Shown here in pieces: positions 3,358 through 10,843 of a stretch of DNA of 10,843 bases (position 1 is the stretch's first letter; every line of letters begins with the position of its first letter). The position numbers and the translations under genes are program-made. This stretch comes from JBGTKH01 sp041744735 (GTDB lineage: Bacteria > Planctomycetota > Planctomycetia > Pirellulales > Pirellulaceae). The DNA is taken from NCBI GenBank assembly GCA_041744735.1, contig JBGTKH010000440.1:1-10843 (forward strand). The letters are read 5' to 3'. The notes beneath the pieces are model-generated. The model saw only the letters and a list, made by a program, of their open reading frames with translations, did not search any database and was not told the origin of the DNA.

Positions 3358-6300
3358 ATGACATCCAGCGCGGCATTCGTTAAACATGAACGGCATGACA
3401 AGCGTGTTAAGAAAAGTGGTCGCAGCTACGTCCGCGCAAGACGCCGAAGCCTGGGCTTAGAAACGCTCGAAAACCGTCTGCTGCTGACCGTTTCGGAAGA
3501 CCTGGATTGGCTATTCAGCCGGCTTGCTGCTGCGTATGGGCTTCACCACCGTCCCACCGTCATGCGACTTCGCAAACGACGATCGTTACACGTCGAACCT
3601 TTGGAGGATCGGCGTGTGCTCGCCGCAAATTACTTCAGCGTGGCCGAGTCGCTGGACGGACAGCTTGAGGCCATGCAGGACCGGCTTTCCACGGCGCTCA
3701 ACTTTGTGCAAACGGGCGGCACCTCGAACATACCCATCGTCGGCAAACAGTTGGGACACGCCGCCGCCGTTGTTTCCAGCTTCCGCGACGAGTTGCAACT
3801 GGGGCTGGAGGATCTGGGGGTCAACGCGACGCCGACCGATTTGGAAATTCAAACGGCCCTGTCGACGCGTCTCAATACGTTTCTGGCAGGCGCGGGGCTT
3901 GGTGGCGTTCAGGTGACGCATGCGGGCGCCAACACCACGATCGACATGCTCCTGCAAGGCTCGGTCGAACTGGGCGACGTCGACATCAGGTTTGAAACGG
4001 GCCTCGCATCCTTGCCCGTCAAAGTTCTGGCCGACGGCGAGATTGACCTGACGGTCGGCTACGCGATCGACCTGTCGTTCACGATCGATGCGGCCGGCAA
4101 CGTCACGCTCAACAACGGCGACAGCCTTGCCGGCGTCAGTGCGCCCGACGCGGATCATCCAATCGTCGATCCGAACAATGGGTTGGCGATCTTTGTTTCG
4201 GCGGAACTGTCGAATGACTTCACCGCAAAGGCGATCTTCGGGTTCGTGGAAGGAACGGCGACGCCGATCGCCGGCATGCGAAACGGGCTGTATGGGACGG
4301 CGCTGGTGAGCAATCTACTCAGCAATCCCACGATCAAACTTGACGGCAGCGCCGACGCCAATCTGCGGCTGACCGGTTCCTTTGCCGGCACAAACAACGA
4401 TTTCCCTGGCATCAGCACGGACTTTCACCTGCATTGGGGCCTTTCCAGCGCGACCCCGGCTTCCGGCGCGCCGACCGTATCGTTCGACAATGTTTCGCTG
4501 AGCTTCGGAACGTTCTTGTCGAATGCCCTGAGACCCGTACTGGAACCGCTGCAAGATACGCTCGACCCGATCGAGCCGGTGTTGGAGCTGCTGGACACCG
4601 ATGTCCCGGGGCTCAACGATTTGAGTCAGGCGGCTGGATTGGGGCCGTTTAAGGTGGTTGACCTGGCAGTCATTGGTTCAACGGTAGCCGGAGTTGGACC
4701 GCTTGGGGAATTGGGTGCGAAGGTAAATAGCGTGCTGACGCTGCTTAATTCGATAAATCTGGGGCCAAATGTTACGATGCCGCTGGGCGGTTTCGATCTG
4801 GATGATCCGACGAACGGCGACTTGCGTTCAGCGGCGATCGCAGGCGATTTCACCAACCTCGATGTGGCGAGCCTGACACAATTCGCGGCCGCCAATTTGA
4901 ATGCAGCCGCCCAAGGCGCGGAACAAGCCTACCGCGATATGGTCGACGATTTGGGCGTCAGCCAGGACGTCAAGGACCAGCTCAACGGGCTCGTGACGCT
5001 ACCCACGCAGAATGGTTTCCAGATTGCGTTCCCGATTCTCGACGATCCGGCCGGCGTCGTCTTCAACATGCTGTTGGGGAAAGACTCGGACCTGTTCTAT
5101 TTCCAGGCGGATGCGAACGTCGAGTTGGGAGGACAGGAAGACACCGGGATGGACTTTGCCGGGCAGGATATCAAGCTTGTCGGCCAAGGCTACATCGATA
5201 CGCATTTCAAATTCGGCTACGACACGTACGGCCTGCGGCAGTTGATCCGAAACCTGGCGGCCGGAGACGCTTCGCACATCGTCAGCGACATCACGGATGG
5301 CTTCTACATCAGTGACGACACATATTTCAAAATGGCCGGAGAAATCAAACTTGAGGCGGAGGGGCCGACGCCCTTGAACGCGGTAAGCGTCAGTGTAGAA
5401 GGCGGAATCTACACGCAGAACCAGGGGGCAACGCCGATCCACGTTTACATCGAGGATCCCAACGGCGACGGAAAGCTGCGATTCAATGAGTTCTATGACA
5501 CGGGGACCGGCACGGCGGCCTTCAAGACGACAGGCGTATTGACCGCCGAGGTGAATATTTCCATCGACTTTTTCGACGCTGGAGGAGAAGGAGAAGAAGA
5601 CGATGAGTCCTACACCGAATCACTCAACATTGCGTCGGTAGAACTCCTCGAATTTAGCACGCCCACGCCGTTGAGTCTGGCCTCGGCGGCGGATGGCGCT
5701 GGCAATACCACGCTTTACTTGGGAGTCAACGCCGGGCAGCGGACCGGCGGGGGCGGCGGGGACGACGGCAACGAGAAGTTCTCGATCTACCACAAAGAGT
5801 CGAATGCCAATGGCAGCGAGGATATCGAAATCCATGCCTTCGGGCTCCGGCAGATCGTGGAGAATGTCCGCAATATCATCGCGACGGATGCTATAGGCCA
5901 ATTGACGATCATGGTGATGCCGGGCGTCACCTCGAACGTAAACTTAACCGGCGGGCAGGGCCCGGCATTTCTGAGCTACCGCGGCACCGGATCGGGCACG
6001 CTCACCGCCGGCGCCACCGCCAGCACGCTGATCGGCGGCCCGGGCTCGAACACACTCTTCGGCGGCTTGGGCAACGATACGATCATCTTGGGCAGCGGCT
6101 CCAATACGGTCGACGGTGGCGCCGGTCAGAATACAATTTTCGTCAAGGCGCCCATTTCGCAAAACGGAACGATCAACGGCGGCGCCACTGCGGATAACAC
6201 GCTGCAAATTTTCGGGCACCTCAACACCGTCGCGATCAGCGCCATGCCAGTGGGCGCGGCGATCGACCTGGCAATTCAGAACTCGCTCGCGCTGCCGGCC

Positions 6301-9300
6301 GTGCATCTGACGCTGACCAACTTCAACGACGTCTACGTGACCGCCCGGGACAGTAACACCAGTTTTGCGTTCGGCGATCTCTCGATCATCGGCGTCGATG
6401 ATCTCACGCTGAACATGGTGTCGCCGTTCCCGACGACCCGTATGGTCGAAATCGACACGCGCGCCGGCAATTTGCCGGCGGCGGTTGCGATTAGCAACTA
6501 CGTCGCGACCGTTGAAGACCCCTTGCGGCCGGGTGTGATGATCAACGCGACGGGCGCGGTGATCGCCAACAGCACCACGGGGATGACCACGCGGCTCATC
6601 GGCTGGCGCAACGACGATTCGCTAACACTGCACCATCACGGCGGTTCTATCGCCGTCGACGCGCTTGGGTTCTCGTCAGGGAATTTCGTGATCGATGTCA
6701 CCAGCCGCCTGCCGGGGCAGGCAAATGCGATCAATATCACGACACCCTCGCTGGCGGGCGGACTAAACCTGACGATGACGAACGACTCGAACGACGTGCT
6801 GATGGCGTCGACGAACTACCTCGACTTCCGCATCGTAGGCAGCTCGCCACTCGACACTTTCAATCTGTATGTGTCGGCGGCCACCAGCGGCGCCAACACG
6901 CTCTGGTTCGACGCGTCTGCACTACAAGGCGAATTCAACGTTTACATGCTGGGCGGCGCGTCCGCGATCCATCACGCTACGCTCAGCAAGGCCGGTCCGC
7001 AAACCGACGTTTCGATTTTCGGCCAGACCTCGACGACCGATCTACGCCTGGCTACCGGTCAATTGCAATGGATTCGGCATGATGTGTATGCGTCGAACGT
7101 GCAGCTCACAATCGACAACGATGAAGCGCCGCTCGCCAACATTCTGACGCTCAATGCAACGACGTTCGGCCAGTGGCTTGTGCCTGCACTAGGCACGATG
7201 GTTCAGCTGAACTTTAACAATCTGCGCAGCTCGATGGAAATCTTCGCCGGCGCGGGCGACCGCTTCCAGCTCGACGTGACGCCTCCGTCGATCACTAGCT
7301 TGACCATGCACAATGCGTCGATGACTGTGCAAGACATGGTCTACGTGGCGACATGGGCCGTGCCGCTGGCGCTGTTCGGAAACTTCTCTTTCTTCGCGGG
7401 CCAGCGGATCCATAGCAACGGCACGGTCGAGCGGCTCAAGCGGTTGCTCAATATCCAGTCGAACGTCACGTTGGTCTATCAAGGCAACGGGCCATCGCAG
7501 ATGGTGCTTGACGGCGATCTCGACGCGCCGGGCGCCCAGTATGTCGTCGACGCGGTGCGGCCCCCTCCGCCAAGTGGCCCTCACTTTATCGTGAACAATC
7601 AAACGGTCGGGCTAAACGTAAAGATCTACGGCTACCAACAAGTCGACACGATCTACGTTTATATGCCTGGCGCCACGGTCAACAGCAATCTGCGCGAGAA
7701 GTTGCCGGCGACAATCTACTTTGACGGCCGCAATCGGCTCGCCGGCACGAATCCGACCTCGCCGAACAACATCAACATGCTGGTGGCGGCGGGCGAAGCC
7801 ACGATGACGCCGGAAAATACTTACGATTCAAAACTGAGGGTGTTTAACACCGTGTACGTGCTTGGCTCGATGCCGCAGGACGCGCTCAACGTCACGCAGC
7901 CAACGGAATTCAAGATGGCATCCACGCTCACTGGCCAGAGTCAGATTCGCTTCGACTACTCGCTGAGCGGCGCCGCAGGCTTTACGGTCACTTCTCCAAC
8001 GGCGCGTTACACGGTCCATAGCACCGTGGCCCAAGTGCCGATTAATCCATTGAATCCAAATCCTTCAGAGGTTGTGCCGCAACCGATCACTCCGATTACT
8101 GGCTTCGTCGATCGTGCGATCATGTATACGGATCTGACGAAATCCCCGCTGGAAGCTCAGAAGATCGCGATAGGGGAAAACTACATACCATGGACGTTCA
8201 ATGTCGGCGGGGTCTTCGTAACTATCCCGGTCGAAGTCATCGTCAACCTGCAAGTTTATCCGGTGAATTTGAATCCGATCGCAACCGATAACCATGTGAA
8301 TATCGATGCCTCTCAGCTTCGCGGGACGTTCGATTTCCAAGTTTCGGAGCCAGACTACGCCTATGCAGAATTGCTTGCCGACGGTTTGGCCAGAGGCGGC
8401 GGATTGCCAGCCACGAACTTCGGCCAGTCCTACGTCACCATTTCCAAGACGAATCCGCAGCTCACGACGACGATCACCGGCACGACGCCGATCAACACCG
8501 CTCATTACAACCCGCTGGTGGCACACGTGAGCGGCGGCAATGTCAGTCGTTGGGCGGGCATGCAAGTCACGGTCGGCACCGGCGACCTCGGCACGCTGCA
8601 AGGCAATCTCACCGTCAACCATGCCTGGCTCAAAGACGTCGACAATCGCGACGCGGCACTCGCCAATATCATTCAATTGACGACGGCCGGCGTAAGCTGG
8701 GATGCTGGGGACGGCGGTCGCACGTCGCTCACGCTTAGCAATCTCCACGGCAAGCTGACAGTTTCCGGCAGCCCGCTGGATCGCTTCGCCGTCGAAGGTA
8801 CGCCGAATTCCGCGTACCGCACTGTGCTGCGCAACTTCTCCACGGCGGCCACGCCCTCCGGCGTGTACGTGATGGGCAAGAACGTGATGCCGCTCGAAGT
8901 AAGCGGCAACTTCGATCTCGCCGTCGGGCGGCGGCTCAACCTCGATGGCACGGTCACCAACGTCGGCACGATCCTCGGCGCCGCCGACGACACCAAGACT
9001 TACACGCAAACGGGTGGCATGATCGTCTTTGCCTACATATGGCAGGATTTCCAGCTAGTCAGCACCACGGCTTCGATCGCCGGCCCGGTGACGTGGCAAA
9101 ATACAGCTTGGTACCTGCAAGGAAACGGCCCCCGGCCGCAATTGCCAATTTATTACAACTATTCCGGGCCCGGTGAAGGCACGTTCGTTTTCGATGCGTC
9201 TAACGATACGGTCACGGATCGCGTATTGGGCGATATGATCGTGCAGAATGGCGGTGGGGTGTTCAACGGAATCTCTTCGAACTCCAACTACGCCGGCAAA

Positions 9301-10843
9301 GCCCACCTCCGGTTCTACCAATCGGAAGTCATTTACGGCACGAATACGAATGTCAATTGGTACGGTGCCAAGCTGCGCTCGACGACCAGCGCGTTCAACC
9401 CGATGGCGCCCACGTTGTTCAACAATGTGCTCAACGGCGACATCCGCTACTTCGCGAATCCGGCGAACGTGGGGCAGGACCCGATCGAGCAAATCCTCAT
9501 CGGCAATGCGATCGGTCCCGTCTACATCGAAGGCAGCGGCCGCAATACGCGCGTCGAGATCAATCCTCTGTTCTCGTTGCCAACTTCGTACGCAATGGCC
9601 TTCTTCGATTCGAGCATCAGTACGGGTGAGGTCTTCATTCATCCCGGTTGGGGCTCCGGCCATACGGGTGGGTACAGCCTGATCGACACGATCCAGGCGG
9701 ACGTTTCCGTTTCGGGCGCGGCGCTGCGAGTGATCGGCGATATCCCCCGTCCTGTCGGTTCGCCCCCCATCACCAGCCGCCCGAACGTCACGATCGGCAG
9801 CAGCGGCATAACGGGCATTGCGACCGGAACGATTCACTATGCCAATCTCGTGGATTCCGTACTTCCCGGCACGTTTACGTTCAATTCGCAACTCGATTTG
9901 AATCCGCTTAGGTTCCCCGGCTTGAATCTGCAGTTGCCGGCGCACTTCCCGGTCGATGCGACGGTCCAGAACACGCCCACCGGCGCGACGACGCACATCA
10001 CGACGGTACTTTCGTCCGCCAATAACATCCACACGAATGGCGCGCTCAACGTGCTGGCTACGACGGGCAAGCTGATCTTAGGCGACATGTTTGGTGTCGT
10101 GTCCACCTTCAGCTTAGGCAAGTTCACGTGGCCCGGCCTGGCCGGAAGCATCAGCATGTCATGGTCCGACGGCATTTCCGTCTCGCAGATCAACATCGGC
10201 AACAACGGCAGCCTCGCCGGCATCCAAGGCGCGATCCTGCTCAAGGGCGATTCGCACTCGACGACGACCACGGTGACGAACGTCGACGGCCGCAACGATG
10301 CGGCGCGCTCGAATGTCGTTTTTACGCGCCCAAGCTATTCGTCGAATCCATTTCCGACGCAGTTCGTTCCCTACCAGCAGGTCGATGGTCTGGCGCCGGC
10401 GACGATCTACTTCGGAGATTTCTACCAGGCGACGCACCCGCTGAATATCTATGGCAGCGGCGCCAGCGCGTATGACGTCGTTTCCGCTCCGGTCAACATG
10501 ACGCTCTATCAGGGCGCGGGCAGCAACAGCAACTTGCGTGGCACGCCCCTGACGGTTGTGGGCGGCAGCATGGTAACGCTGCTGATGCCGAACAATCTGA
10601 CGTTGGTAAATTTTTCCAGCGTTCCTGAGATCTATGTTCAGCAGGACGCGGCCGCGCCGGCGCCGATTAACATCGTCGTGGAGAAGGCCAACTCGACTTC
10701 CAACGGCAATTTCCGGCTAGAGAGCACGGGCAACGGCATGATGCGGCTGAAGGACTCGTTTGTTCTGTCGCCGTTTAACGTTTATTGGGGGCTTAACTAC
10801 AAGGGCTCGGATGCGACGCTGTCGGTGAATTATGGCACCATCA
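3358..10843 (+). CDS. Giant LEPR-XLL surface/exported protein with EF-hand and RTX repeats, partial at 3' end
   Basis: One frame stays open from ATG 3358 to the window edge: 2,495 codons with no stop, so the C-terminus and its anchor are not seen. The basic N-terminus carries two LEPR-XLL-type motifs, LETLENRLLLT (residues 34-44) and VEPLEDRRVLAAN (79-91). Met69 (base 3562), just before the second, would by itself be a typical start for the family. Residues about 92-560 are a mixed helical/beta region. At 617-653 come FKFGYDTYGL and DGFYISD, and at 700-711 an EF-hand loop (DPNGDGKLRFNE). I recall this order from other very large bacterial exoproteins. Acidic and glycine-rich linkers (EGEEDDE, GGGGGDD) follow, then four tandem RTX nonapeptides (893-928). 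The remaining 1,560 or more residues are Asn/Thr/Ser-rich beta-strand sequence with recurring motifs (VGSSPLDTF at 1160 and VSGSPLDRF at 1802; YQQVD at 1426 and 2339). No catalytic site is recognised. A cell-surface adhesin or envelope structural role with calcium-dependent folding is inferred. Confidence 0.88.
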   Translation, partial: MTSSAAFVKHERHDKRVKKSGRSYVRARRRSLGLETLENRLLLTVSEDLDWLFSRLAAAYGLHHRPTVMRLRKRRSLHVEPLEDRRVLAANYFSVAESLDGQLEAMQDRLSTALNFVQTGGTSNIPIVGKQLGHAAAVVSSFRDELQLGLEDLGVNATPTDLEIQTALSTRLNTFLAGAGLGGVQVTHAGANTTIDMLLQGSVELGDVDIRFETGLASLPVKVLADGEIDLTVGYAIDLSFTIDAAGNVTLNNGDSLAGVSAPDADHPIVDPNNGLAIFVSAELSNDFTAKAIFGFVEGTATPIAGMRNGLYGTALVSNLLSNPTIKLDGSADANLRLTGSFAGTNNDFPGISTDFHLHWGLSSATPASGAPTVSFDNVSLSFGTFLSNALRPVLEPLQDTLDPIEPVLELLDTDVPGLNDLSQAAGLGPFKVVDLAVIGSTVAGVGPLGELGAKVNSVLTLLNSINLGPNVTMPLGGFDLDDPTNGDLRSAAIAGDFTNLDVASLTQFAAANLNAAAQGAEQAYRDMVDDLGVSQDVKDQLNGLVTLPTQNGFQIAFPILDDPAGVVFNMLLGKDSDLFYFQADANVELGGQEDTGMDFAGQDIKLVGQGYIDTHFKFGYDTYGLRQLIRNLAAGDASHIVSDITDGFYISDDTYFKMAGEIKLEAEGPTPLNAVSVSVEGGIYTQNQGATPIHVYIEDPNGDGKLRFNEFYDTGTGTAAFKTTGVLTAEVNISIDFFDAGGEGEEDDESYTESLNIASVELLEFSTPTPLSLASAADGAGNTTLYLGVNAGQRTGGGGGDDGNEKFSIYHKESNANGSEDIEIHAFGLRQIVENVRNIIATDAIGQLTIMVMPGVTSNVNLTGGQGPAFLSYRGTGSGTLTAGATASTLIGGPGSNTLFGGLGNDTIILGSGSNTVDGGAGQNTIFVKAPISQNGTINGGATADNTLQIFGHLNTVAISAMPVGAAIDLAIQNSLALPAVHLTLTNFNDVYVTARDSNTSFAFGDLSIIGVDDLTLNMVSPFPTTRMVEIDTRAGNLPAAVAISNYVATVEDPLRPGVMINATGAVIANSTTGMTTRLIGWRNDDSLTLHHHGGSIAVDALGFSSGNFVIDVTSRLPGQANAINITTPSLAGGLNLTMTNDSNDVLMASTNYLDFRIVGSSPLDTFNLYVSAATSGANTLWFDASALQGEFNVYMLGGASAIHHATLSKAGPQTDVSIFGQTSTTDLRLATGQLQWIRHDVYASNVQLTIDNDEAPLANILTLNATTFGQWLVPALGTMVQLNFNNLRSSMEIFAGAGDRFQLDVTPPSITSLTMHNASMTVQDMVYVATWAVPLALFGNFSFFAGQRIHSNGTVERLKRLLNIQSNVTLVYQGNGPSQMVLDGDLDAPGAQYVVDAVRPPPPSGPHFIVNNQTVGLNVKIYGYQQVDTIYVYMPGATVNSNLREKLPATIYFDGRNRLAGTNPTSPNNINMLVAAGEATMTPENTYDSKLRVFNTVYVLGSMPQDALNVTQPTEFKMASTLTGQSQIRFDYSLSGAAGFTVTSPTARYTVHSTVAQVPINPLNPNPSEVVPQPITPITGFVDRAIMYTDLTKSPLEAQKIAIGENYIPWTFNVGGVFVTIPVEVIVNLQVYPVNLNPIATDNHVNIDASQLRGTFDFQVSEPDYAYAELLADGLARGGGLPATNFGQSYVTISKTNPQLTTTITGTTPINTAHYNPLVAHVSGGNVSRWAGMQVTVGTGDLGTLQGNLTVNHAWLKDVDNRDAALANIIQLTTAGVSWDAGDGGRTSLTLSNLHGKLTVSGSPLDRFAVEGTPNSAYRTVLRNFSTAATPSGVYVMGKNVMPLEVSGNFDLAVGRRLNLDGTVTNVGTILGAADDTKTYTQTGGMIVFAYIWQDFQLVSTTASIAGPVTWQNTAWYLQGNGPRPQLPIYYNYSGPGEGTFVFDASNDTVTDRVLGDMIVQNGGGVFNGISSNSNYAGKAHLRFYQSEVIYGTNTNVNWYGAKLRSTTSAFNPMAPTLFNNVLNGDIRYFANPANVGQDPIEQILIGNAIGPVYIEGSGRNTRVEINPLFSLPTSYAMAFFDSSISTGEVFIHPGWGSGHTGGYSLIDTIQADVSVSGAALRVIGDIPRPVGSPPITSRPNVTIGSSGITGIATGTIHYANLVDSVLPGTFTFNSQLDLNPLRFPGLNLQLPAHFPVDATVQNTPTGATTHITTVLSSANNIHTNGALNVLATTGKLILGDMFGVVSTFSLGKFTWPGLAGSISMSWSDGISVSQINIGNNGSLAGIQGAILLKGDSHSTTTTVTNVDGRNDAARSNVVFTRPSYSSNPFPTQFVPYQQVDGLAPATIYFGDFYQATHPLNIYGSGASAYDVVSAPVNMTLYQGAGSNSNLRGTPLTVVGGSMVTLLMPNNLTLVNFSSVPEIYVQQDAAAPAPINIVVEKANSTSNGNFRLESTGNGMMRLKDSFVLSPFNVYWGLNYKGSDATLSVNYGTI
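5455..5490 (+). other. EF-hand-type calcium-binding loop in the giant protein
   Basis: Residues 700-711, DPNGDGKLRFNE, fit the canonical 12-residue loop: D1, N3, D5, G6, hydrophobic L8 and E12. It follows the GYDTYGL (620-626) and DGFYISD (647-653) blocks and GGIYTQ, in the order I recall from other large exoproteins. A single loop without clear flanking EF helices resembles the dockerin-like or extracellular type of calcium site. Confidence 0.65.
6034..6141 (+). repeat. Four tandem RTX nonapeptides in the giant protein
   Basis: Residues 893-928 read as four contiguous nine-residue units: GGPGSNTLF, GGLGNDTII, LGSGSNTVD, GGAGQNTIF. This is the classical calcium-binding beta-roll spacing, unlike the 19-residue spacing of the minus-strand protein. 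Asn replaces the usual Asp in three of the four units, which may weaken calcium binding. Confidence 0.75.

Noticed and set aside
3586..10437. Long minus-strand frames such as 3586-4158, 4999-5442, 8065-9009 and 9055-10032
   Set aside because: They lie opposite the single uninterrupted plus-strand frame, are arginine-rich, and show no domain; this is typical of antisense shadows in GC-rich DNA.

Overview
The window looks like a planctomycete chromosome, most likely order Pirellulales. Three features point there. Two exoprotein genes begin with the arginine-rich LEPR-XLL-type N-terminus typical of that phylum (LEQRSMFAAD; LETLENRLLLT and VEPLEDRRVLAAN). There is a remnant of a small M41-peptidase-like gene. 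Both tyrosine-recombinase tails carry an AVEDD ending, which I associate with planctomycete integrases from memory. The order-level assignment is inference.

Layout. (1) Bases 1-431 hold two inverted repeats, one resembling a tRNA T-arm with a base missing, followed by a frameshifted 3' fragment of a tyrosine recombinase. (2) Bases 682-1674, minus strand, encode a 330-residue LEPR-XLL protein built from RTX-like calcium-binding repeats with an unusually exact 19-residue period. (3) Bases 1675-2171 hold no convincing gene, but 1720-1948 carry a dense run of consecutive perfect hairpins, the best candidate for an undescribed structured element. (4) Bases 2172-2356 may hold a small gene fragment and a 17-codon leader. 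They precede a 146-residue protein (2360-2800) with three four-cysteine zinc ribbons, the middle one DksA/TraR-like. (5) Bases 2829-2900 are a second, diverged recombinase tail in the same orientation as the first. It abuts the 3' end of a minus-strand M41-peptidase-like fragment (2902-3270) that lacks the HExxH half. (6) From 3358 to the right edge, one plus-strand frame stays open for 2,495 codons without a stop. It encodes the first part of a giant surface or secreted protein.

How it fits together. The left 3.3 kb looks like an eroded accessory region: two broken recombinase ends bracket the RTX and zinc-ribbon genes, and a peptidase gene is truncated at the boundary. The right 7.5 kb is a giant exoprotein with two successive LEPR-XLL motifs, a large all-beta N-terminal region with an EF-hand loop, four tandem RTX nonapeptides, and then more than 1,500 residues of beta-rich repeated adhesin-like sequence. 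Both exoproteins are probably cell-surface or secreted calcium-binding proteins. Nothing in the window shows that they act together. No rRNA, intact tRNA or CRISPR array was seen.
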